The position numbers and the translations under genes were made by a program. The notes under the pieces were generated by a model. It made no database searches and was not told where the DNA came from. It saw only the letters and a program-made list of their open reading frames with translations. Positions 26,131 through 36,901 of a stretch of DNA of 64,000 nt are shown piece by piece. This DNA comes from Azadirachta indica (Eukaryota > Streptophyta > Magnoliopsida > Sapindales > Meliaceae), in contig CM040446.1 in the NCBI GenBank assembly GCA_022749755.1, positions 5,510,966-5,574,965 of the forward strand. The letters are read 5' to 3'. Positions within the stretch are counted from its first letter, which is position 1. Every line of letters begins with the position of its first letter.

Positions 26131-28790
26131 ATATTATAACTAAATTATTATTATATTTATTTCTAGTTAAAAGTTTAAAAATAAATTTTTAAAATATTAA
26201 AAATAATAAATTTAATAGCCAATTTTAAAGAACGTAAAAATCCTTTTGCCTCGAGAATATATCTTTTTATTTTTTAAAAGTTTAGCAATATTTATCCATC
26301 CATAATTCTCTAGGCATATTTTTATCCGTCCATTTTCTATTATTTTCACCTCGGGAATTATAGATACCAAAGAGCGTCAAAATAATAATAAACGAAAAAA
26401 AAATTATGGATAAAATGATAGAAGCGTGATTATCGTGTTGTGACTTTTGAGTTCGTGGTCTCACTTTACTTTTCTACTTACAACAGTGATCGGACGGTTG
26501 ATATTTTTGACTATCACCGTCACATGTTTCCCGATTCCACGTAAAAACAAATCACGATTCGATCTCAATCAGCATCCGGACCCACATCACCCAATCGTAA
26601 TTTCTACTTTCAAGTGATATCCGCCGGCGCATGTCTCCAAAGTGGGTAATGTAGCAGCATAGCGTATCTTACGGTCGAGAATATTCGCGAGATTTTATGA
26701 AATCATCATCAGTTTCCAGACTCATCCAAACCCTTCATCACAATTCCCATCCCCTCCACTCCATGGAACTTTCATAATTCGCGAAGCACCCAGTCATTGT
26801 CCCCCCAATCTCACTAGCCTTCTCACGCGCTTGCCTTCGCCAACAAACCACCCCCGCTTTCTTCCAAGCTACAACTCGCCCTATATGAACGCCACGTGTC
26901 TTGTTTACAGCTGTCAACTGGAAAACGCGAGTTAGTAATCTGCTGTAAGCAGTTAGTTTATCCATTCTCTTCGCGTATCGTACGGCTGAAAACTCGTGAA
27001 GTTAAAGTGTATCTTGTATACGATGATGATGATGTAAGAGACAAAATTGTCTTGGACACTTCACATCATGCAGATATCCCTGTCTTTAAGATATTTTTGT
27101 CCAATCAAATATAACCGCACACGTGTACCTGATTTGTTTGATAAATCAGCCCGAATATTGGGAATTGCTGCTTAAATGCACAACACCATTTCGCACGTGA
27201 TCACTGACAGGTTTGCATATTCTTACAATCCTATTGGGTGTAAACCACTGGCAAAAACGTGATTTGAAAAAATATAAGTGGCAAACTGGGAAGCGCATAA
27301 GTCAAAATTAGGTGGCGCGAAGCACAAAAATTTTAGGGATGATGCTGAAGGCCGGCTTAGGTTTTCACCTTCACCGGCGGCTTGTTTTGTCTTGACAACA
27401 CGCCTGACGAATTGAGCGATGAAACGTATTGCTTTAAGCAGTTAATTTTTGTAGTGATATTGATGTCATTTTGTTGCTTGTGAAATGATGGAGTAATTTA
27501 CACGTGATAAATACCAAAATTGTAAAAACAAAAAAGGTTATGTATTTTGTGGAAAGTTCTCGAAAATTTGGTGCCATTCGATTAAAAAAATCGTTTAGAA
27601 ATTTGGGAAGATACAATTAATGATTCAATCATTTCATTGAGCAAGGAAAGAAAAAATGAGCTTGTCATTATCATAATTCAACTAATATTTGCTCAAATTT
27701 GGCTTTATTGATACTTTGAAATATTCAACCAATTATCCAATTAAATTCCCTTTATTTAATCAGTACAAAAAAGAAAAGACAAGAAAAAATAATAATTTGC
27801 ATTAAAAAAAGGTGTACATATCCACAGTATACATTTTCTGTATAATGTATTATTGAGATGTATATTGAACTGAATCAAATCGAGAAATGACAAACAAATA
27901 TCAATCAATCGAGTTGAAACCGTAAAATGAACATATTCAATTAAAAATTCAATGCATGATAGATAGGTCCTGACTGTGAGGACGGATTGAAATACAAATT
28001 GATAAGAAATGAAATCATTCATTTCAATAATTGAATTATATAATAATAATAATAATAATACCATATAATATATAATTTTAAAATAAACAAAATAATGGTT
28101 ACGTGTAGGAAGATGCTTTAAAAGATTATCGAAATTCTGAAATCCGTGAACGCGGAGCAGGCTACTAAAAACAATGAAGGATAGGAGTAGGTCATGTATT
28201 CCAGTTGTCCGGATTACTCATGTCATGTGTTACAGTTACAGTAAAACTACTGGGCCCCGCATCCAACAAAGAAACCCATAATTTTAGGAAATTGTTCAAA
28301 ATCAAGGGCCCATATTGATCCTTACGTGTACCGTTACTGATTGATTATAGGTGGGCCCGTTCTTACACACTGAAATTGAATTCTCCCGGAACAAGTAAAG
28401 ATTTACTGTGGCCACTTGTTCACCTAGTCTTATAGCCGTGCATTTATTTAATAAGAATCCGTCAAAACTTACGCTTAATTACCACGGTAATAATGATATT
28501 GACCTGGAAAATTACATCAGCTCTGTGATGAGCTGGTGCCATGTGGAATGATCGCTACGGAGAAGCTACGCGGTGCCGTTTTGGACCACGTTGCGGGTAA
28601 TTGTTGTGATTGTGGTACAGGCATACGTGTGGACACGTCAGCAAATTTATTAATTTGTCCTTTGCCGGAACAATCACGTGTTTTGGAAATGAATACCTAA
28701 ACGTATATGCTAATTAATTCTAAAAACTCGTTCACGTGGATTCGTACAGCGTGGATCTGACGTGGATGTGTAATCTATCGATTGGATTGG
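26131..28790 (+). promoter_or_regulatory. Upstream region of the RFS6-like gene, rich in G-box/ACGT cores
   Basis: From about 26,460 onward base composition rises compared with the spacer to the left. ACGT-core elements of the G-box/ABRE kind occur at about 26892-26899 (CCACGTGT), 27117-27127 (ACACGTGT), 27193-27199 (GCACGTGA), 27501-27507 (CACGTGA), 28623-28639 (two copies), 28674-28681 (TCACGTGT) and 28732-28739 (TCACGTGG). Such sites bind bZIP and bHLH factors and fit an ABA-, dark- or sugar-regulated gene. The region contains no convincing gene. An interrupted, coding-like stretch at about 26698-26887 is noted in the findings. Confidence 0.5.
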
Positions 28791-28892
28791 GTGTTACTAA
28801 TTTTTTTTTTTTTTAAAAAAGAAAGACGAGAAGATCGAAACCCAGTAGAAAGTTGGAGAGGGAGATATAGAGAGAGAGGGAGGTGACAAACA

Positions 28893-29307
28893 ATGGGGTC
28901 AAATTCATGTTACAGTTCTAGATCCGCCATTATAAATAGCAGGCCTCTCTTTAATTTATCCTCACTTGTCCCATCATTTGCCTCGTGCTGTGTTAACAAC
29001 ACTGTATCATTGATCTCAAGATCAAAAGTCTCAACCAACAAATTATCTGATTCTGATTCTGGTATTTTTCGTTTCTCCAATTATTTTATTTCCTTTCTAC
29101 TGGGAAGATTTTAGATTTCTGCAGTTGCTAACAGGGTTTTGTTTATTGTTTCATGTCTTCGAATTGGCAGATACTCTCGGAATCCTGCATTCTCGGTCTT
29201 CTCTTTTAAGGTAAATTATGAAAGTCATCAGCTTTAGCTTGTTTCATCAACTTGTCATTAGCACGTGTTGAATGTTTAAGTTTTGGAATTGCAGAGAGAC
29301 GAGCTAA
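28893..29307 (+). CDS. Spliced upstream ORF in the RFS6-like 5' leader
   Basis: An AUG at 28893 opens a frame in the leader. With plausible splice sites (exon to 29061 before GTATTT; exon 29171-29210 between TTGGCAG and GTAAAT; exon from 29295 after ATTGCAG) it reads 73 codons and ends at TAA 29305-29307, 47 nt before the main start at 29355. It begins MGSNSCYSSR and ends SLLRETS. It is not in frame with the enzyme, so I read it as an upstream ORF rather than a transit peptide. The 40-nt middle exon and the third exon do share an open frame with the enzyme, but there is no AUG for it. Function is unknown. Confidence 0.45.
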
Positions 29308-29354
29308 ATACTCCTCTGAAGAGACTCATCAAGGAAGAAGAAGGAGTTAACGAG

Positions 29355-31986
29355 ATGACGATTAAACCGGCGGTTAGGATCGTCGACGGGAAGCTTGTTG
29401 TAAAGGACCGTACTATTCTCACCGGCGTGCCGGACAATTTGATAACAACGTCCGGTTCTTCTTCCGGTCCAGTAGAAGGGGTTTTCATCGGCGCAGCTTT
29501 GGATGAAGAAAACAGTAGGCACGTGATCCCCATCGGGACTCTACGTGACGTACGGTTCATGGCCTGCTTCAGGTTCAAGTTGTGGTGGATGGCTCAGAAA
29601 ATGGGCGACCGCGGCAGTGACATTCCCCTTGAGACACAATTCTTATTGGTCGAGACGAAAGACGGGTCCCACATCGAATCGGACGGGGGCAACGAAGACA
29701 ATCAGATTGTCTACACCGTTTTTCTGCCGTTGATCGAAGGCTCATTCCGTGCTTGTTTACAAGGAAACGCAAACGACGAGCTCGAGATGTGTTTGGAAAG
29801 CGGTGACGCCGACACCAAAGGTTCGTCGTTCACTCACACCTTGTTTGTCCACGCTGGCACCGACCCGTACGCGACAATCACGGAAGCAATCAGGGCCGTT
29901 AAGTCACATCTCAAAACGTTCCGTCAACGCCACGAGAAGAAACTGCCCGGAATCGTCGATTATTTCGGTTGGTGCACGTGGGACGCATTTTACCAGGATG
30001 TAACTCAAGAAGGCGTAGAGGCTGGGCTCGAGAGTCTCGCCGCCGGTGGGACCCCTCCGAAGTTCGTGATCATCGATGACGGCTGGCAATCTGTCGGCGG
30101 AGACGATCGCAGTTCCATCGATGAAACCGAGAAGAAACAACAGCCGTTGCTTAGACTGACCGGAATTAAGGAAAACGAAAAATTCCAAAAAGAGGGAGAT
30201 CCAAAATTAGGGATTAAGAACATAGTTGATATAGCCAAGAACAAGCACGGGCTAAAGTACGTATACGTGTGGCACGCGATCACCGGATACTGGGGTGGGG
30301 TCCGACCGGGGGTTAAGGAGATGGAGGAATACGAGTCGTCGATGAAGTACCCGATGGTGTCGAGAGGAGTAGTAGAGAATGAGCCAACGTGGAGGACGGA
30401 TGTAATGGCGGTGCAGGGTTTGGGTTTGGTGAATCCAAAGAATGTGTACAAGTTTTACAACGAGTTGCACAGTTATCTGGCGTCAGCGGGTATAGACGGC
30501 GTTAAGGTGGACGTGCAGTGTATTCTGGAGACGCTGGGGGCTGGATTAGGCGGAAGAGTTGAGCTGACTAGACAATATCATCAAGCACTTGATGCATCAG
30601 TTGCTAGGAATTTCCCTGATAACGGTTGCATCGCGTGCATGAGCCATAATACTGATGCGCTTTACTGGTATGCTTCCTTTGTATCGTTTTGATTGATTCC
30701 TTTTCTAATTTCATTTTTAGGCTTTTCGTTTGTGGGATGGTTTGTGATGCGGTGTGGTTAATATGTAACAACAGCTCGAAACAAACGGCTGTAGTGAGAG
30801 CATCAGATGATTTCTACCCGCGTGATCCAGTATCACACACTATCCATATTGCAGCAGTTGCATACAACAGTGTTTTCCTTGGAGAGTTCATGCAGCCAGA
30901 TTGGGACATGTTCCATTCTCTTCATCCAGCGGCTGAATATCACGGCTCAGCCCGTGCTATCAGCGGTGGTCCTGTTTATGTCAGGTAACAAATCTTTAGC
31001 CCATTTTTTATCTTTTTTTAACTAATTTTTACATGATTTGTTGGTATTAATGATTTTGCTAATGGAATATCAAATGTGTTTGTGCAGTGATGCTCCTGGG
31101 AAGCACAACTTTGAGCTGCTGAAGAAACTGGTGCTACCAGATGGGTCAATTCTTCGAGCACGCTTGCCTGGCCGCCCCACTCGAGATTGCCTATTCTCTG
31201 ACCCTGCCCGCGATGGTGTCAGGTAATTAATTGCGTTTTTCCATAGCTTAATTTTCATTTTTTTAAATTAAAATCAAATTTACTGATTAAATCTTCTTTG
31301 ATGGTTTCAGCTTGTTGAAGATATGGAACATGAACAAGTACACAGGAGTGCTAGGAGTGTACAACTGCCAAGGGGCAGCTTGGAACAGAACTGAAAGGAA
31401 GAACACATTTCACCAATCCAACAGCGACGCCATAACAGGGCAAATAAGGGCCCGTGATGTTCACCTCATTGCCGAAGCTGCCACTGACCCTGATTGGACT
31501 GGTGACTGTGCAATCTACTGTCACAGGACCGGTGAACTCATCACCTTGCCTTACAATGCAGCAATGCCAGTCTCCCTCAAAGTCCTTGAACACGAAATCT
31601 TTACAGTCACACCCATCAAGGTTTTAGCACCCGGGTTCAGCTTTGCGCCCTTGGGGCTTGTTAAAATGTTGAATGCAGGTGGTGCTATTGAGGGCCTCAA
31701 ATATGAAATTAAAGATGGGGTTAAGCTATTGGAGATTGGTGATGGATATGAGGTTGGCGATCAGAGAGTGGAGAATTGTAGCAATGAATTGGTAGGGAAG
31801 GTTAGCATGGAGGTTAAAGGGTGTGGAAAGTTTGGTGCATATTCATCGGCAAAGCCAAGAAGGTGCATTGTGGATTCAAATGCGGTTGAATTCGAGTATG
31901 ATACAAATACTGGATTGGTGACACTTAGCTTGGATAAATTGCCTGAGGAGGATAAGAAATTTCATTTTGTGGATGTTGAATTATAA
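29355..31986 (+). CDS. RFS6: Probable galactinol-sucrose galactosyltransferase 6 (RFS6/DIN10-like), GH36 family
   Basis: Member of the plant raffinose synthase / alkaline alpha-galactosidase (seed imbibition protein) group, which moves or removes galactose on raffinose-family sugars, probably in the cytosol. Coding exons are 29355-30667, 30775-30984, 31088-31222 and 31311-31986, with clean GT-AG introns and a total of 777 residues, the family's usual size. The protein starts [14 protein letters not shown]. Motifs: [18 protein letters not shown] (Asp241-Asp242), and [10 protein letters not shown] with Asp386 as the expected catalytic nucleophile. [10 protein letters not shown] follows in exon 2, with Asp449/450 the expected acid/base region. 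The conserved [21 protein letters not shown] block is intact. Arabidopsis DIN10 is induced by darkness and sugar starvation, and the G-box-rich upstream region fits that. The start was chosen because family members begin there. Whether this member makes raffinose or hydrolyses it cannot be told from sequence. Confidence 0.95.
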
Positions 31987-32164
31987 GTATATATACTACA
32001 TATTATACAGGTATTAGCATTATTAGCTTAGAGACTGTAACTTAATAGGGGTTGGGGTTGTTGTGGAAGTGATTTATCATTCTTACCCCTGAAATTATTA
32101 GTTATGATTATGTTTTGAACTTTTATGATGAATTTATGTAACCAGTGGGAGAGGATAAAATTCA

Positions 32165-32170
32165 AATAAA
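32165..32170 (+). terminator. Poly(A) signal of the RFS6-like gene
   Basis: AATAAA lies 179 nt after the stop codon and is followed by a T-rich stretch, the expected arrangement for a plant 3' end. The 3' UTR is therefore about 200 nt. Confidence 0.55.
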
Positions 32171-32411
32171 GTTTCTCTCTTTTCTTATTAAAAATAAACA
32201 ATATTACGAGTCAAATCATCGTATGTTATGCTTCTGTGTTCACTCAAATGTTGCACTTGATTGAAGCTTTGGCAAATGGTCGGTCGAAGTTATTTCACGA
32301 ATTCCGTATTTGAACGATGGAAAGATAAAAGAAAATTATAAAACAAAATCCAGTTTATAATTACTGATGGATTTGAATGGTTCTGGACTCCTGTAAGAAA
32401 AAATCATTTAT

Positions 32412-32420
32412 TTACTTTTT
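32412..32420. repeat. Left 9-bp target-site duplication
   Basis: TTACTTTTT precedes the MITE start and is repeated exactly at 33053-33061, immediately after its other end. Confidence 0.75.
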
Positions 32421-33052
32421 GGATAATTTTTAACTTACACCTTTCACTAATTGATCTCAGATTTATTGCAAGTTTTCATCCCGACTTCAAGTGCAGCAAT
32501 TAAAAAGATTATATTATTCTTTAAAATATATTACACATGAAATGATGATATATTTATCTCTAAAAAATTATTTAAAAATATTCATTGGAAGATTTTGAAA
32601 TTTTAAATAATAATAGTAATATAAAAACATAATAATAAGTTTAAAAAGCAAGAGATTAAAAAATAGTTGAAATAATAGTAATTTTAAAAAGAAAAAATTA
32701 ATTTTTGAATTTTCAATTAATTTTTTTCTTTTAAAATTACTATTTTATTATATTATTATTATGTCAATCGTTTTCTAATCTCTTTCGTTTTAAACTACTA
32801 TTTTATTTTATATTATTATGTTTTAAATCTCATAATGATTACTTTTAGATAATTTTTTGAGAATAAATATGTTATTTTATGTGTAATATATATTTTCAAG
32901 GGTAATATAATCTTTTTATTGGTCAAGTGGGATCAAAGATTAAATCCAACGACTATACTTTAACGGTTTAAGAGTGAGACGATGATTTACAATAAATTTA
33001 ACGGTGAATTGATGATTCTTCATAAATGAAAGAAGTAAATTGAAAATTACCC
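32421..33052. mobile_element. 632-bp Mutator-like MITE between the RFS6 and DAYSLEEPER 3' ends
   Basis: The left end GGATAATTTTTAACTTACAC pairs with the reverse complement of the right end (GGGTAATTTTCAATTTAC). A second, stronger inverted section runs inside: 'aaaaagattatattattc' at about 32502 pairs with 'gtaatataatctttttatt' at about 32901, and similarity continues to the centre near 32710. Exact 9-bp direct repeats flank the element. There is no transposase gene. It lies in the gap between two convergent genes. Confidence 0.78.
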
Positions 33053-33061
33053 TTACTTTTT
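33053..33061. repeat. Right 9-bp target-site duplication
   Basis: TTACTTTTT, identical to 32412-32420. Its length supports assigning the element to the Mutator superfamily. Confidence 0.75.
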
Positions 33062-33571
33062 GATAAATATAATTAAAAAAAAGTCAGTAATCCTAAGTAC
33101 CAAATATTGTAACTAACTTCTCAAAATCAGTGGGAAAATTAATTCGAGTAGAGAATTTTGTATCATATCAAAGCTTTTGTTCAGGATTCTGGCAGCACAG
33201 AAATCAAACACACAACAAACGGAACCTCTACCGTACAAGAAGTAATAGATAGCTAAGAACGGGGTTGTGTCTTCCTCCCTTCCAGCCAAAAAGTGGGATT
33301 GATACTGCACAAGCACTGAATCAGGGATTCTGCAGCTAAAAGATTTGAATAGGATCCATGTAATGTGCATAAGAGGCATGCAATCACAAAAGCTACACTA
33401 GGAATATGTTCACATGTTCAACTATCCAAAACAAATCCTTTCAGAATGTTACAAAATGATAGAAGCATAATTAACAACTAGACAAGTAAAACTACTAAAA
33501 ACTACCATAACAACAACCTACCATAATCATAATACATAGTGATGCTTTTGTTAAAAGCAACCACCTATCAT
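33062..33571 (-). other. Probable 3' UTR and downstream region of the DAYSLEEPER gene
   Basis: Normal-complexity sequence follows the DAYSLEEPER stop codon. An 88-codon minus-strand open frame at 33113-33379 has no recognisable features and is most likely UTR. I could not identify a confident poly(A) signal. Confidence 0.5.
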
Positions 33572-36500
33572 CTAAAATTCCATTTTCACGAGTGCATTTG
33601 ATGCTTCTGATGATCCATACTGGAACCAATCCTTTGCGCATATAAGGGCTTCCACCGTCTCTGGTCGCAAGGTACTCCTATAAGGATCCATCTCTTTGCT
33701 TACCGTATCAAACACCGATTCACGACCAACAGAGCATACAGGTATTGACAATATATCACGAGCCATCTTTGAAAGGGTGGGATACTTCATCTTGTTCAAT
33801 TTCCACCAACCCAACAAATCGAAATCATGCGCGCGAGGCAACAAAGATTCATCCAGATACTGATCCAGCTCAGACTTCATCTGCTGGCTAGTTGTCTCCA
33901 TGATATACATATCAAAATCTGTCAGTCCATTATCTGACAGTAGAGTTCCTCCCTGAGATTCATCTGTCTTCATATTGTTTCCGGTATTTCCTTCTTCAGC
34001 ATAGGTTGGAGTTAGAGGCAGGGGAAGAGAAACATATTCAAGAAAGAGCTCGTGAATTCCGTCATCAACAATCTTGATGTATGCAGGAGCATCTTCACCA
34101 AAAACTTTTGTGAAACTAAATTCAACAAGCTTCATCTTGAAACGGGGATCCATGACCACAGCAATTGCCAGAACCAGGCAACAATCCTTCCAGTACTTAT
34201 CAATTTTCTCTAGCATTGCTTTGGTAAAACTGTTGGCAAAGGAATCCTCATTCGTGACTGCACGAGTCAGGTCTGACAGAATCCTCCAAGCTTCATGAAA
34301 GAATGTAATAGCACTCGGGTTAGTAGTAGTGGTCAGGATGTTGGCCGCATCATAGAGAGGCTTCAAGACTGCACACACAGTCTCAACTAGCTTCCAGTCT
34401 TCCATGGATGGGGCTTCCTTATAGTCAGGATCAGAAGTATCCAAGCAAGAAAAAACTTCCTTCAACTCACAAGCAGCCACCAGCATCTGGTATGTTGTAT
34501 TCCATTTAGTTTGATCATCAAGTGATAGGCTCTTTTCGCTAGGGACTTGAAGTTGTTGTTTCAGCTCAAGAAACTTTTCTTCATGAGATTCTGATGTCTT
34601 AACATACTTCACACTGTCGCGAATTTTTTTGATAATTTCTTGCCCTGCAGCCAACACATCTTTTGCCATGCTGCTCAAAGTACGAGCAATGCAATTCCCA
34701 AGCAATAACTGGCCATTAAGAATAAGGGTATTTTTTATGCATAGTAAAGGCCTAAGATAGTCAAGCCCAGCTTCACTCAGAGGATGATTAAAAGTAAGAG
34801 AAAAAACCCTGCCCTCCAAACTCCAATCAGAAATGCATGCAGCAACAGCATGGCTGAAAGCAGTGTCTGATTCAGGATAGGGTTCCATCACAACATTGAG
34901 AATCCGCCTCTGCAACTTCCAGTCACTATCAATAAAGTGTCCAGTTATAAACACATACCCTAAGGTTTGACTTGAAGTCCACATATCCAGTGTGAGGCAA
35001 AGCCGCCCAGGTATGCCCTCAATGAACTTCATAAGACTTTGTTTTTCTCTCAGATAAGTAGCAACACAATCCCCTTGCACAGTGTTGAAGCTCACCTTGT
35101 CAAACCGAGGCTGAAGATTCTGGACAAAAGTTATAAATCCAGGATGTTCAACCATATGAAGAGGGTAGTCATGCATGATGATCATCCTAGCAATTTCATG
35201 ACGACAACGGTCCTGATCAAATGAAATGTAAGGCAAGCTAGGGGATCTGTAGCGCCTTTTTGGTGGTTCACTTCCGCCTATCCTTGGGTTATATGGGGTT
35301 AACTGATTGTTGTTATCTTGATTACGCAAGAGTGCTGGGCAGGTTCCCTTGGCAATGTGGCGTTTGAGGTGACTGGTACCTGCTACTTTTGAACCTGTGC
35401 TGTACGCAAAACTTTGCTTACATTGCTTACAGCATGCTCTTCTGCATCCAGCGCTAACAGTTTCAATGGTGAAATGCTCCCAGACTATGGACTTCTTCTT
35501 CCTCCGCTTATTAGGTTGAGTTTCTGGACTGGTCACCTCATTGTTAGGCTGTGTATTTACAATTGCCAGAGCATTATTATGCTCCTCTGGAATTGTAAGT
35601 GCATTGTTATGCTGCGTCTCTGGAGTCGCAAGTGCATTGCCAGGCTGCTCTGCCACAGTCAACTCATTGTTTGAATGTTTCTCGGGAGTCATCATCACAT
35701 CATTAGGCTGTGTTTCAGGGTTCATCATTGCATCATGAGGCTGTGTTTCAGCGCTCATAATCGCATGGAGAGCTTGCGTTTCGGAGCTCGTCATCTGATG
35801 GTGAGGCTGCGTTTCAGGGGTCATCATCTCATGATGCTGTGTTTCAGGGGTCATCATCTGATGGTGAGGCTGCATTTCGGGGTTCATCATCTCATGATGC
35901 TGCATTTCCGGGTTCATCATCTCATGATGATGCTGCATTTCTGGGTTCATCATCTCATGATGATGCTGCATTTCGGAGTTCATCATCTCATGGAAAGGCT
36001 GCATTTCTGGGTTCATCAGCTCATGGTGAGGCTCTGGTGAGGGATTCATCATCTCATGTTGAGGCTGTGTTTCGGAATTCATTACTGCATCCTGAGGCTT
36101 TGTTTCGTGATTCATCACCGCATTCTGTGGCTGTGTCTCTTGATTCATCACCACATCCTGAGGCTGTGTTTCAGCATTCACCACCACATCCTGAGGCAGT
36201 GTTCCAGGATTCATTGCCACATCATTAGGCTGAGTTTCTGGATTCACCACCGTATCATTAGGCTGAGTTTCTGGATTCATTGCTGTATCATTAGGCTGAG
36301 TTCCAGGATTGATTGCCGCATCATTAGGCTGTGTTTCGGAAGTCATTGCCATATCTTGAGGCTGTGTTTCCGAAATCATCACCGTATCTTGAAGCTGTGT
36401 TTCCGAAATCATCACCGTATCTTGAGGCTGTGTTTCGCAATTCATCACCGTATCCTGAGGCTGCGTTTCCGAATTCATCACCATAACTTGAGGCTGTGTT

Positions 36501-36901
36501 TCGCAACTCATCATCGTATCCTGAGGCTGTGTTTCAGATTTCATCACTGTGTCCTGAGGCCGTGTTTCAGAAATTGTTAGTGCATCCTGAGGCTGTGTTT
36601 CAGGATTTGTCACATTGTTCAGCTGCTGTGTTTCCAGATTCATTGTCACATCGTTAGGTTGATCTTGGGGATTCATCGTTGCATCATTAGGTTGATCTTT
36701 CGCAATGTGAGGATGAGCTTCAGTATTCACTGTTGCATCATTAGGTTGAGCTTCAGAATTCATCATACCGCTTGGCTTTGCTTCGTGAGTCAAAACTGCA
36801 TCGCCAGGCTCTGCTTCGTGACCCATCACTGCATCTTTAGGCTGTGCTTCAGGAGTCATCACTACATTGTTATCAGGCTGTGTTTCAGCAGTGGTAGCCA
36901 T
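33572..36901 (-). CDS. DAYSLEEPER: DAYSLEEPER-like domesticated hAT transposase, with expanded N-terminal repeats
   Basis: Orthologue of Arabidopsis DAYSLEEPER (At3g42170), a nuclear DNA-binding protein derived from a hAT transposase and needed for normal development. One coding exon gives 1109 residues, much longer than the roughly 700 usual for the family. Residues about 5-463 are some 43 imperfect units of 10-12 residues (ETQPQDTVMNS type). A basic stretch NKRRKKKS follows. The BED zinc finger is at about 470-525, starting VWEHF (473) with Cys491, Cys494, His511 and His515 as likely ligands. A long transposase-derived core includes CLTLDMWTSSQTLGYVFITG, SLDDQTKWNTTYQML and VVMDPRFKMKLVEFSFTKVF. 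The hAT dimerisation domain is at about 1011-1093 (WWKLNKMKYPTLSKMARDIL). No terminal inverted repeats flank the gene and it has a 5' leader intron, consistent with a host gene rather than a live transposon. The start lies right before the first repeat unit. Confidence 0.93.
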   Translation of the reverse strand: MATTAETQPDNNVVMTPEAQPKDAVMGHEAEPGDAVLTHEAKPSGMMNSEAQPNDATVNTEAHPHIAKDQPNDATMNPQDQPNDVTMNLETQQLNNVTNPETQPQDALTISETRPQDTVMKSETQPQDTMMSCETQPQVMVMNSETQPQDTVMNCETQPQDTVMISETQLQDTVMISETQPQDMAMTSETQPNDAAINPGTQPNDTAMNPETQPNDTVVNPETQPNDVAMNPGTLPQDVVVNAETQPQDVVMNQETQPQNAVMNHETKPQDAVMNSETQPQHEMMNPSPEPHHELMNPEMQPFHEMMNSEMQHHHEMMNPEMQHHHEMMNPEMQHHEMMNPEMQPHHQMMTPETQHHEMMTPETQPHHQMTSSETQALHAIMSAETQPHDAMMNPETQPNDVMMTPEKHSNNELTVAEQPGNALATPETQHNNALTIPEEHNNALAIVNTQPNNEVTSPETQPNKRRKKKSIVWEHFTIETVSAGCRRACCKQCKQSFAYSTGSKVAGTSHLKRHIAKGTCPALLRNQDNNNQLTPYNPRIGGSEPPKRRYRSPSLPYISFDQDRCRHEIARMIIMHDYPLHMVEHPGFITFVQNLQPRFDKVSFNTVQGDCVATYLREKQSLMKFIEGIPGRLCLTLDMWTSSQTLGYVFITGHFIDSDWKLQRRILNVVMEPYPESDTAFSHAVAACISDWSLEGRVFSLTFNHPLSEAGLDYLRPLLCIKNTLILNGQLLLGNCIARTLSSMAKDVLAAGQEIIKKIRDSVKYVKTSESHEEKFLELKQQLQVPSEKSLSLDDQTKWNTTYQMLVAACELKEVFSCLDTSDPDYKEAPSMEDWKLVETVCAVLKPLYDAANILTTTTNPSAITFFHEAWRILSDLTRAVTNEDSFANSFTKAMLEKIDKYWKDCCLVLAIAVVMDPRFKMKLVEFSFTKVFGEDAPAYIKIVDDGIHELFLEYVSLPLPLTPTYAEEGNTGNNMKTDESQGGTLLSDNGLTDFDMYIMETTSQQMKSELDQYLDESLLPRAHDFDLLGWWKLNKMKYPTLSKMARDILSIPVCSVGRESVFDTVSKEMDPYRSTLRPETVEALICAKDWFQYGSSEASNALVKMEF
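35512..36890 (-). repeat. Coding minisatellite, about 43 units of roughly 33 bp (ETQP-type)
   Basis: The unit encodes E-T-Q-P-x-D-x-x-M-N-P/S and close variants. Three sub-blocks are visible: degenerate EAQP/EAEP units at the N-terminus, ETQPQD/ETQPND units in the middle, and His/Met-rich EMQHHHEMMNP units later. The last units merge into the SPETQPNKRRKKK junction that is conserved in the family. The register is kept throughout with no stop. Long open frames on the opposite strand here are by-products of the repeat. Confidence 0.92.

Noticed and set aside
28893..29354. N-terminal transit peptide fused to the RFS6 enzyme
   Set aside because: The AUG at 28893 cannot be joined in frame to the enzyme with the visible donors and acceptors. 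The frame closes at 29307, so an upstream ORF fits better.
33572..36901. Active hAT transposon
   Set aside because: No terminal inverted repeats or 8-bp duplication seen around the gene. It has a spliced leader, and the protein matches the domesticated DAYSLEEPER type.
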